Part shown: positions 11,036 to 21,811 of the stretch, in pieces
How positions within the stretch are numbered: the stretch's first letter is position 1
Layout: each line of letters starts with the position of its first letter
Assembly (NCBI GenBank): GCA_025403435.1
Contig: CM046353.1
Location: 11,952,836 to 12,016,835, forward strand
Source: Artocarpus heterophyllus
Taxonomy: Eukaryota; Streptophyta; Magnoliopsida; Rosales; Moraceae
Reading direction: 5' to 3'
DNA: 64,000 nucleotides
The notes under the pieces: model-generated
The model's database searches: none
Told to the model about the DNA's origin: nothing
What the model saw: only the letters and a program-made list of their open reading frames with translations
Program-made: the position numbers and the translations under genes

Positions 11036-12164
11036 ATTTTTCTCTCACAATTTTCTAAAACACTTTTTTAATATCAAATGTAGTTTTCATAATTAACTTT
11101 TTTATTTATCTAATTGCTCAAACAAAATAACTCTCTCTTGAAAAATCAATAGATAAAAAACTAATAATGTTGCTACAATATTTTACCCCATAAAATTTAA
11201 TCCAGTGTTATTTTTCAATTCAAACCCTCAGTTTAAATTATATATGCAAACAAATCTTAAACTTCTTTGAATAAAAAATTCGACAAATTAAGGAACGCGT
11301 TCTTCTGAACTTGTAGTTCAATAAGCATAATATTTATCTCGAGATTAAGGTGATTTCTATGAAAGGGTGGTGGGGTAAATTGTTTTAACGTTGAAACGCA
11401 AGTATCATAATTAGCATAATAAGAGTTATTTATAGGGTGGTTTCCCTCCTGATGGTGTATGTTTTGGACAATTCGAAACAAAGCCATACAAACACAATAC
11501 TGTAGAATTCTCTTAAATACACAACCATAGAATTCTCTCCAAGTTAATTGAGTCACTGTTACAATACGTTATTCAAACAATTCAACTTTTTCCGTGGCCA
11601 AATTTTGAATCCTATGCCCCTTTTGAACAATTGGGGTGCTCTCTTGATCGCATGGTTAAGCAGAAACTAATTCCAAGATTAGCAAAAAGCAATTCACAAA
11701 CTACGAATCATGTCAAGTTTACCATCCAAGAGGCACTCATAAAGGGGATTCAACTTCAAGCTCCTTACAAGAGTTCAAATTAAAGCTGCGACGACTGGTC
11801 AACACAGGAAGTTGGCTAGTTGAACAATCATTTTTCAAACACAATGATTAATGAATAAATTTGGTGCCAATTCTTGATACCATGTAGCAAATATCATTTG
11901 TGCCAGCGTGACATTTGGCACGTCGTGATAGTTGAATTCTGTTAGTGTAAGAGTGATAAGAAACTAGAAGAAGCATATAGGTCAACTGCAAATTGCAAAA
12001 ACAATATTCTTGTCTCTTTAAAGAATGCCAATAACAACCGATAACTCACATTCAAAACAACCCAATATCAAACCAAATATAGACCTAACTACGCATCTCT
12101 AGGAATACACCAAAATGCTCATCGGACCGAAAAAAATCAGCCTCATTCTTTAAGTAAGATTTAC
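11036..12164. other. 3' flank of RPS15A
   Basis: AT-rich sequence with no other recognised gene. The part nearest 12164 is expected to be the RPS15A 3' UTR; its end is not clear. The 99-codon minus frame at 11257-11556 has no recognisable similarity. Confidence 0.45.
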
Positions 12165-12915
<751 letters not shown>

Positions 12916-13269
12916 TCAGATCCTCAAAACTTTTGTGCTCAGCATGGAGTGATGAAACACAACATTTCAGAAATAAAGTCATTGAATAACACCAATTTTA
13001 CAAACTTTAATTACAAACAAATCATGAGTTAAGCATTCTTTTCATAACTTCCAAGTGCCAAAAACTAAAATTGTCCTCCTTTATGGCCTAATTCATTTAC
13101 ATGTTAGAAACTGAGCAAAGCAGCCATAACTCAGATTAGAGCTTGCGAAAAACCAACTCTTACAATAATGTCTAGATCCTATACACACACACACGCACTG
13201 ACTGAAATACTAATAACATAAAAAAAAAAAAAAAAGATTACCAAAAATAGGGTGTTTAAAAAGAAAAAT

Positions 13270-13760
13270 TACCGGATGAGAGTGCGAGACAGAGAGTAAA
13301 AGAAAGACGGCTTAGGATTTGCAAGATAAGACTAAGAGGTATATAAACAGAGGGCAACTATATATATATAGTGGAGATCCATAAGATGTAAATCGGTTTA
13401 CTATCAACAAACGGAGATTTGAGATTACCCAATAAACCAAAAAGAAAAATAAAAAGGCCGGCTAATTTCCGAGGAAAAATGCAGAAAACAAGATTGTTTA
13501 GTTCTTTTTCCTTTAAATTTCCCAGCAACCAAACAAAGGGATAAGCAGAACCAAACTAAACCATATCAGAAACAATTTTTTTTTTTTTTTGAGGCAACTC
13601 AGATAAAAGAAATGGAAGCTAGGGGAAGAGAGGAGCTGAAGATGAAGTGTTCGTACCGTCGAATGTGCAAAGGCGCCTCTTAGACTGAGAGCTACTAGGG
13701 TTTCTTCCTGCCTTTTGAAGGGATGCAAAATATGAAACCCTAATCTGGCATCCATATATT
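13270..13760 (-). promoter_or_regulatory. RPS15A leader exon and promoter region
   Basis: On the minus strand, a pyrimidine-rich leader (about 13330-13273) ends in CCG followed by a GTAAT-type donor, and a TTTATATAC TATA-like box lies just upstream (~13335-13345). A second candidate leader lies at about 13740-13650, ending in a GTACG donor, and contains two telo-boxes (AAACCCTA, near 13733 and 13697). Telo-boxes are known to mark plant ribosomal-protein promoters. Which leader is used cannot be decided from sequence. The 84-codon frame here is untranslated sequence. Confidence 0.5.
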
Positions 13761-13805
13761 TCACCAAAATGGAGGTAAAATTACTGCTTGACCGTTTCCT
13801 CCTTG

Positions 13806-13888
13806 ATGGGCTTCAAATTCTTTTTGGACTAAACTGTGGGCCCGTGTATTCAAAGGATCTAAGCCCACACATGTCAGCCCATATAAAT
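13806..13888. promoter_or_regulatory. Site II (TGGGCY) motif cluster
   Basis: TGGGCT/TGGGCC motifs occur on either strand near 13806, 13838, 13863 and 13878, upstream of the two telo-boxes. This combination (site II plus telo-box) is established for co-regulated plant ribosomal-protein and growth genes, and fits RPS15A on the minus strand. Confidence 0.55.
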
Positions 13889-14450
13889 GCAGGGGGTCAA
13901 TGACAGAAGGCGGAATTTCTCCGTCTGTCTATTTTAAGCTTATTAACTCAAAAATTATCCATTTCTATACAATATTATAATAGTGTGTTTTTTTAATTAA
14001 TAGTGATTTTAGTTTGCCTATTTTGCCCCAGTGCTTAATTTTGGGCCCCTTCTTATTTTTTCGTAGTTTGCTTTATTGTCTTTTTTGGGTGTAATTGTCC
14101 CCAGGTTGACTTCATACAATTTTTAATGCCAGATTTAAACTTTTTTTTTTCCCTTTTTTTCATCAAGGTTAGCTTCTCTTTTTGCATACCAATAATCTTG
14201 AATTTTCACTTCAATATTTTCGGGTTTTGTCTGCTTTTCTTTTTTTCCCCGCTAAGCTCTGTCATGTATACATTTCCCCCACTTCATTCTGCATCGATTT
14301 GGATATTTGCTCATTGTTAGTATGTGTGTTTCTTTTATTTTCTTTCTTTCTTTCTTTCTTTCTTTTTTTTCATGCCTCGAATTTAAATGTAAGACCCTTT
14401 TATAATTTTTGGTTTTTAATGCTTTCACACAAAGAATAGGAAAATAGTAA
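13889..14450. other. Intergenic, T-rich
   Basis: T-rich sequence with a (TTTC)n tract at about 14336-14364. Hydrophobic frames of 60-85 codons are translations of the T-rich strand and are not supported. Confidence 0.5.
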
Positions 14451-14942
14451 GGGGTTAATTACATAACTATACCTTTTGTTTCAGTTATTTCTCAATTTAT
14501 TCTTTTGTTTTTAGAAACTACAAAACTATCATTTGAATTTGAAAAATTAGTTTCAATTTTATCCCTTATAGACTTTTTCAGTAGAAAACATGACAAAAAG
14601 ACAAAGATACTCTTAATTATACCAAATTTGTTTCGAAATATATTTTTCTGCTTAAGAAAAATTTTAAAAATTATTTTAACAATTTAAAATGTCATAAGAT
14701 TTAAGATCTTCTTTTAAAATTTGATGTTGTGTTTTAGGATTTTTTATATTTTTAAATCTATAAAATATTTTTCATAATTGTTTAAGGATAGTTATATTCT
14801 TTTGCCTAATTTTTCTACTCATAAGAATGAAATTGAAATAAGTTTTTTTAAAAAATTTAAAGGACAACTTTGTAGTTTCTCAAAATAAAAGGACATATTG
14901 AGAAATAGTTAAAACTAAGTGGTATAATTATATAATTAACCT
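14451..14942. mobile_element. Long-TIR element with 10 bp target duplication
   Basis: The 492 bp element is flanked by identical AAAATAGTAA at 14441-14450 and 14943-14952. Its ends are inverted copies: GGGTTAATTACATAACTATA on the left against AGGTTAATTATATAATTATA read inward from the right. Similarity continues for roughly 80-100 bp (TTTCTCAATTTATTCTTTTG on the left, its inverse on the right). Long TIRs with a 9-11 bp duplication are characteristic of Mutator-like elements. Non-autonomous; no transposase. Confidence 0.75.
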
Positions 14943-15072
14943 AAAATAGTAATATTCTATGGTGAAGTTTTTTTTTTTTTCACAACTGTAATTGTCAATC
15001 AATTGTCATTATGATAATTATGCGACCATTATTACAATTATCATTCTTTTTACGTTCTTTTTCATGATTAAC

Positions 15073-15225
15073 ATGCTGTTTGGCAAGAGTAGTTTTACCC
15101 ATTATCTCAGTTATGAACAATGTAAGGCTCTCATATGCTACAATAAAAAGGAAAAAGTTGCTACACTGTAAAGTTCTCACATGTTACAGTAAAAATAATT
15201 CCAATCACCACCATGCTAAACACCC
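15073..15225. mobile_element. MITE family M160, copy c
   Basis: Left end TGCTGTTTGGCAAGAG, right end ACCATGCTAAACACCC. Both internal motifs are present (GGCTCTCATATGCTACAATA and AGTTCTCACATGTTACAGTA). Confidence 0.8.
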
Positions 15226-15464
15226 TTTAAGTAACAAAATTTTTAATTATAATCATGCATTCATTATCAAAATGATAGTCTCAACTGATTCTTTTAATTC
15301 TCTTCTGTTTTGCATGTATATATTTAGCTCTAAATCTTTATCATAATTCCCGTATTCATTATATTAATGAAGGTGCGAGACATTTAGAAAACTTTCACGA
15401 ATAAAAGAAGGTTGGCTTTGATGTAGGATCGGTAGTGAGAGGAAAGGCTGTGCATTTTGTAAAT

Positions 15465-15467
<3 letters not shown>

Positions 15468-15515
<48 letters not shown>
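15468..15515. repeat. (TA)n microsatellite
   Basis: About 24 TA units in a row. Confidence 0.9.
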
Positions 15516-15520
<5 letters not shown>

Positions 15521-16292
15521 GCGATTTTAATGGCTATTTTAAATTAAAAAGTTTCCCATTTAAAATTTTTTTATTATATAATAAAACTTTTGACTTTGAT
15601 GTCTACAGAGGAAACAATGGAAACTCATTATTTTATGTTGAGTCATTTTATTGGGTTTCCTAATTTAAGAGTTCGTTATTATTTTTATTTGTTTTTATTA
15701 TTTAAGATTATAATATCCTTTACAAGTAACATTGTACATGATTTTGTAATTAAAAAAGATTGTAAATAATTTTAGATTCAAGGTATTATAAGTAGAAAGT
15801 TATATGGGAGAAATAGCAAAATTAAAGAGTACCATAAAAAAATTAATAGGATAATTTTTGTACTAGGTTAGTAAATAGCATTTTAAGAGTAAATTCATAT
15901 TGACACAAATTAAGATTAAAAAAATATCCTTACAACCGTAGATTCCATCTCCCTTCTCTTATCCTCTTTCTCTTTCTTCCCCTCTCTCCTTTCTCTCTCT
16001 TAGATTGCTGTAACAACGACAACGTTTGAAGATGAGGACTAGTTTGTAGAGGAGAGCAATCTCTGATTATTCTCAAATTTCTCTAGCATGACAATGGCCT
16101 TGAGCGCGGTGTAGAGAGAAAGAGTCACGATCTTCAGAAGCAGCGACTTGTGATCCTTAAAGGAGGAGGCTCGCAATCTTTTACAATGAGCAGGTGCAAT
16201 CGCCAGAGCAACGCGAAGAACAAGTCATGCTTACACCATCTCGTGAAGAACGGGTCACGCCTATCATCAAACTCGAGAGAGGAGTAGGTCGC
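15516..16292. other. Intergenic target of the Gypsy insertion
   Basis: AT-rich, then a CT-rich stretch (~15945-16005) followed by G+C-richer sequence up to the Gypsy insertion; it resumes at 23980. The sequence near 15806-15900 (GAGAAATAGCAAAATTAAAG, GTTAGTAAATAGCATTT) resembles the inverse of 25995-26095, so the target may itself be an older dispersed element. Confidence 0.4.
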
Positions 16293-17914
16293 TGTAACGC
16301 CCCGAAATTAATTTAATAATGTTATAATGTAAAATGATGGATTAGTGTGCCATAATGAATGTCTTAAACCTAATTTGATCATTTAATGAAATTTTGGGTT
16401 TAAAGTTATTTTGGTTATCTTAATGACCTCTAGCTGTTTTTAATTATTTTAAATGTTATTTTGAACCTTTGGGACACAAAAATTTATAAAATGTCAAATA
16501 TATTTCATTTTACAAAAACTGTGGGCGGCACATAGTTTTCACATAGTAAAACTATCAATTATTTTTCTCTATTTATTCTCTCTCCTCTCTCTCTCTTTGG
16601 TTCACTCTCTCTCTCTCCTTTCTCTCTCTCCCCGTGAGTCTCTCTCTCTCGCTCTCTCTCGGTCTCTCTCTTCCTCTCTCATTTTCCTCAAAATTTTGAA
16701 TCAAATCTAGCTCAAGCTTCGGGTTTTGGTGGATTGGAAGCTCGGGAGCTCGATTGAACAACCAAAAACGTGAATTGAAGCTTGGATTTAAGGTTAGTTT
16801 TGAAATTTCTAAATTTTTTTCAAACTTTCAATTTTTCATACATTTTTGAAATCTAAGTTTGTTTGATCTTAGAAAACCCTTGATTTGAGTTAAAGGAACT
16901 TAGAACAACTAGAATCTAAGCCTTGTTTGAAGAAAAACAGATTCGATTCAAGATTTTTTATTTTTTTCTCATTTTCTTTTATTTTTGGATTTTTGGGATT
17001 TTGTGTTTAAATCTTGTTTAAATGAGTTCAAAAGTGTTCTATTATGTTTTTCTATCATCTATGATTGTTTTCTATGCCTGGGATTTGAGAAAAACAGGTT
17101 AAAACGAAGATTTGAGTTTTAAAAGACCCAAAACCCATGTCTAAGATTTTTGAAAATTTTCCAGTTCGGCAGGCCGGATTCAAGGGATCGACAGGCCAGA
17201 TTCATCCGTTCGGCAGGCCGAACCTGTGAATGTTCGGCCGACCGGGCATGGTCCTCCGGCAGGCCAAACTCTGCAGTTCGGCAGGTCGAACCAGGGGACC
17301 GACAGGCCGACCGAACTAGGGCAAGTTTTGTGACTTTCATCCGTTTTCACTTTTTTGAACTCCGATGGAAATCCCAACTTTATAAAATGATTTTAAAGAT
17401 ACAAACGACACACTAGGACATCATGAAATGGTTTAGTAATGTAGGGTATCTTAAACTAGATATTGATCAACCTAGTTTGTATTTAGGATCTTTCGTGGTT
17501 CCGCGGAGCTAACGCATAGCGGACCAGGATTACGGTGTGGTACACCAACACGAGTATTGAGGTAGGATTTCTACCCCTTTCTTTGGTAGCCTAAATTTTA
17601 AATGATTTGGCCGTGAAAAGGGTTTCCATAAAAATGTTTTCAATGGTTGATTGAAAATAAGATTTATCGGTTTTTTTTTTTTTTTTTTTATAAACCGTGA
17701 TCTAAGATAAACTTCATAATGAACTTCATAATAAATGATAATGAAAGCATCTGGTAAATGGATTTGAATAATGTTATAAATGGATATAAGGGCATGATGC
17801 CATAACAGAGATCAGGTCGTACAGCGATCGACCTTGGGGGTAGGTCCCGAAACCCAGCTGGGCCACCATGGTGGTGATATTCATATGGTTTGCCTAGAAA
17901 AAGGAAATGATGAT
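16293..17914 (+). repeat. Gypsy 5' LTR, 3'-truncated
   Basis: Aligns with 21812-23398 of the right LTR up to the shared ATGATGAT, then jumps to gag zinc-knuckle sequence. About 580 bp of LTR, the primer-binding site and the start of gag are missing. By eye, the first ~150 bp differ from the right LTR at about ten positions, all transitions. It includes a CT-rich tract (16570-16690) and the 22 bp array. Confidence 0.85.
17164..17315. repeat. 22 bp CGGCAGGCC array, left LTR, 7 units
   Basis: Cores of the type CGGCAGGCC or CGACAGGCC start at 17167, 17189, 17211, 17235, 17257, 17279 and 17300 (spacing 22, 22, 24, 22, 22, 21). Several extend to the near-palindrome TTCGGCAGGCCGAA. The block is CpG-rich in an otherwise AT-rich LTR. 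Confidence 0.85.
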
Positions 17915-17927
17915 CTGAAGTCATTTT

Positions 17928-20900
17928 TGTCAACAGCCAGGACACATCAAGAGGAACTGCCCGATTAGGAGTGCCCTTCTTGAATCTCAGACCAGAGAAG
18001 GTGTCAGTCGTCAGCCTCAGCCTCAGACCCTACCTTCGCCTCAGCAGTTTCTACAGTTGCAGTTTCCTCAGTTCTCTCTTCAACAATTGGCATATCCAGC
18101 ACAAGGGCAGCAGCCGCAGCATTTTCAGCGCAGCGTCCCTCAATATCGAGCACCGAGTGCAGCTAGTGTGTAGTCGTCTCCCTCTCAGCAGTATCGGCAG
18201 AATAATCCAGGACCTAGCAATGTTGGTAGAGGGAAAGGAAAGGCACCAGTGCAGGTTCATGCGATGGCATCAGGAGGTTCAGATGTTCAAACCAGTAATG
18301 TGGTAGTCGATGGTACGATCTTAGTTTCCCAATCCTTAGCTCACGTTTTATTTGATACAGGTGCCACTCATTCTCTCATTTCGAGTTCTTTTGTACATGC
18401 CTTGGGATTAGAGATAGAAGAGTTTAATGAACCCCTAGCCATAGCTTCTCCCTTGGGGCGGGTGTGTGTGAATTGTGTATGTAAAGCTTGTAAAATAAAG
18501 GTTGGGGATGAGATTTTGAAAAGTGATTTGATTGTACTCCCCATGAGTTCATATGATGTAATTTTAGGAATGGATTGGTTGTCCAAGTATAATGTAGTTG
18601 TAGACTGTCAACTTAGAAAGGTGACCCTAGTGTTTGATAGGGAGACGAGGATCACTTACTAGAGTGGTGGTGATCGACTAATGAATAAGCGTCTCATGAA
18701 GTCATATCTTGGGGGGCAAAGGAATCTGGTTTGTCAAGTTTTTCTTGCGAATCTGGAGTGCGAGCCCTATGCCTTGAGAGGGAATGCGACGATTTCGGTG
18801 ATTGAGGAGCACGAGGATATCTTCCCTGACGAGTTGCTAGGATTACCACCGCATCGTGAAATCGAGTTTGGTATTGAGTTGTTTCTGGGGACAGCACCGA
18901 TTTCAGTAGCACCTTATTGGATGGCGCCGACAGAAATGAAAGAATTGAGAAAGCAACTTCAGGAGCTTGCTGATAGAGGATATATTTAGAATAGCACATC
19001 TCCATGGGGAGCACCGGTTTTGTTTGCTAAGAAACATGATGGGACTCTCAGATTGTGTATAGACTACCGGCAGATGAATCGTGTTACAGTGAAGAATAAG
19101 TATCCCTTGCCTATGATCGATGAGTTGTTTGATCAGTTGGGAGGTTCGTGGTACTTCTCAAAGATTGATTTACGCTCAGGGTACCATCAACTCAGGATTA
19201 AGGAGGAAGATATCCCTAAGACAGCTTTCAGGACCCGGTATGGACATTTTGAGTTTCTGGTGATGCCATTTGGATTGACGAATGCTCCGACACCTTTCAT
19301 GGATTTGATGAACAGAATATTCAGGCCGTATCTGGATCAGTTCATGATTGTGTTCATCGATGATATTTTAGTGTATTCTAAGACTTGGGAGGAGCATGAG
19401 CAGCATCTCCAAATCGTGCTTCAGACTTTACGGGAGCACCAGTTGTATGCCAAGAGAGAAAAGTACGAGCTTTGGTTGACTGAGGTCAAATTTCTAGGTC
19501 ATGTCATCTCTGAGCATGGTATTTCTGTGGATCCGTCCAAGATTGAAGCCATAGTGGATTGGAAACGTCCAAGGAATGTAGCAGAAATTTGCAGCTTTTT
19601 GGGTCTTGCTGGTTATTACAGGAAATTTGTAAAGGATTTCTCGAAGATTGTAGCTCCGTTGACGAGGTTGGTCAGGAAAAACGTCAGGTTTGAGTGGGAT
19701 GAAGATTGTGAGCTTGCTTTTTAGGAATTGAAGAACCGATTGACTTCAGCCTTAGTGTTGGTTATTCCTAGCAATGACAAGCTGTATGAGGTTTACGTAG
19801 ATGCTTCAGGGCGTGGACGCGTGATTGATGTAGCAGGGACGCTTGTCATACAGCTTGTCATTGCTAGGAATAACCAATGATAATTCCTAGCAATGATAAT
19901 TCCTAGCAGGGACGCGTGATTGCGTACAGATCGAGATAGCTATGACCTCACGAGCGGAATTATCCTACTCACGACTTGGAGCTCGAGGCAGTGATTCACG
20001 CGCTGAAGATTTGGAGATGTTATTTGTATGGGGCGACATTTCAGGTCTTCTTCGATCATAAGAGTTTGAGATATCTGTTCACTCAGAGGGATCTTAATTT
20101 GAGGCAGCGGAGATGGATGGAGTATATGGAGGATTATGATTTCACGTTGCAGTATCATCCCGAGAAAGCTAATGTAGTCGCGGATGCACTTAGCAGTAAG
20201 TCTTTAGGGATTTTCACTTATTTGGCTCTTGAGGACTGAAGTAGGGATGAGACAGTGAGCGAATATGGACTACGGTATCATGAAGACTATGATCGAGTTT
20301 TGGTATATCATATAGAGGCGACCCCAGCTCTTGTTCAGATGATGAAGTAGAATCAGTGGTAAGACTAGTTTTTTTATAGGATTTGGACGCGGATTCAGAA
20401 CAGAGAGCGGTTTGAAGAATGGAGAGCTCGTGCTGATGGATCGTTATATTTTCGGGAGCATCTTATAGTTCCAGCTATCGCAGAGGTAACGAAAGCCATT
20501 ATGGATGCAGCCCATAGGTCTCAGTTCGCTATCTATCAGGGGAGCACGAAGATGTATCTCGATTTAAAGAGGCAATATTGATGGAGAGGCATGAAGAAAG
20601 ATGTTCGTGAGTACCTGGCCAAGTGTACGATGTCTCTTCAGGTGAAAGCCAAGCATAGGAAGCCTGCAGGTCAGCTTCAGCTGCTTCCTATTCCAGGGTG
20701 GAAATGAGAGGATGTGATGATGGATTTTCTCACAGGTTTGTCGAGGACGGAGCAGCGGTATGATGCAGTTTGGGTCGTGGTCGACAGGTTGATGAAATCG
20801 ACGCATTTCATTCCATTCACGTCGACATGTTCGAGGAGGATTCTCGAGGATTTGCATCTGTAGAACATAGTGAGATTGCATGGAGTTCCTCTGTCTGTCA

Positions 20901-21763
20901 CTTATGATCGAGACACCAGGTTTAATGCTAAGTACTGGAGGAGTTTTCAGGAGGCTTTGGGTACAGATTTGAACTTCAATATGGCATTTCATCCTCAGAC
21001 TAATGGACAGTCTGAGCGGGTTATTTAGATTCTTGAGGATATGTTGCGTGCTTGTGCATTAGATTTTGACGAAAATTGGAAGAGATGTTTGCATCTGGCA
21101 AAATTCGCGTACAACAACAGCTATCAGGCAAGTATTGGTATGGCACCGTTTGAGGCGTTGTATGGGCGACCGTGTCAGTCACACGTGTGTTGGGCAGAGC
21201 CAGAGGACAGGGTTATTCTTGGGCCGGATGAGATCCGTGATAGCAATGAGAAGGTCGCTGTAATTCGAGATAGATTGAGGGCAGCTTAGAGTCGACAGAA
21301 GAGTTACGCGGATAAGAGATGTCGACCCTTGGAATTTGCGGTAGGAGATTTTGTTCTTTTGAGGGTATCGCCTCGTAAAGGTGTTATGCAGTTCGAAATG
21401 AGTGGAAAGCTTGCACCGAGATATATTGGACCGTTCGTGATCACTAAGCGTGTCGGTATGGTCGCTTATCGGCTCGACCTTCCGCCCAAACTTTTTCATG
21501 TTCATGATGTGTTTCATGTGTCGATGCTCAGGAAGTGTCCGCCTGAGCAAGGCAAGATAGTTTCATTTTACGATGTGCAGGTTCGGAAAGATACGACCTA
21601 CGAGGAAGTGCCGATTCAGATCATCGATCGAAAAGTGATCAGTTTGCATCGTCGTGAGATACTGTTGGTAAAGGTCGTGTGGCAGCATCACGGGGTTGAT
21701 GAAGCCACTTGGGAACTAGAGTCGAGTATACGGGAGTCGTATCCGCATCTGTTTTGTTTCTAG
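17928..21763 (+). pseudogene. Gypsy gag-pol polyprotein relic
   Basis: Gag is reduced to the end of the CCHC knuckle (CQQPGHIKRNC, first Cys lost at the deletion edge) and a Q-rich linker. Then come the aspartic protease (LFDTGATHSLIS, ~18350), RT ([13 protein letters not shown] ~19165; FIDDILVYS ~19355), RNase H (VDASG, then rearranged; [13 protein letters not shown] ~19970), integrase (second Cys of the zinc-finger CxxC changed to Ser in CTMSLQVKAKH; HPQTNGQSERVI ~20990) and a chromodomain-like tail ending at TAG 21761-21763. Premature stops: TAG at 18171, 18660, 18987, 19722, 20348, 20366, 20861, 21026, 21287; TGA at 20237, 20579, 20705; TAA at 20360. The frame changes across the scar at 19758-19925. 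No function is expected. Confidence 0.9.
19758..19925 (+). other. Templated-insertion scar in RNase H
   Basis: The segment GGTTATTCCTAGCAATGACA (from 19758) recurs as its reverse complement at about 19849-19878, and pieces of it (ATAATTCCTAGCA) recur twice more just after. The junction sequence GGACGCGTGATTG is present at both 19814 and 19913. This mosaic of direct and inverted local copies shifts the reading frame and breaks RNase H. Confidence 0.8.
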
Positions 21764-21796
21764 ATTGATTTGTAAATTTTGAGGGCGAAATTTCTT

Positions 21797-21811
21797 TTAG
21801 GGGTAGAGAGT
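21797..21811 (+). other. Polypurine tract of the Gypsy element
   Basis: AGGGGTAGAGAGT lies immediately 5' of the right LTR. This is the expected position of the plus-strand primer for Gypsy reverse transcription. Confidence 0.6.

Noticed and set aside
13513..13767. 84-codon minus frame upstream of RPS15A
   Set aside because: It covers the telo-box leader and a T-run and shows no similarity; better explained as 5' UTR and promoter.
16573..16761. Minus frame rich in RERE repeats
   Set aside because: An artefact of the CT-rich leader within the Gypsy LTR.
17119..17377. Overlapping frames of 65-88 codons on both strands
   Set aside because: They arise because the 22 bp array is G+C-rich and has few stops; the same frames differ between the two LTRs.
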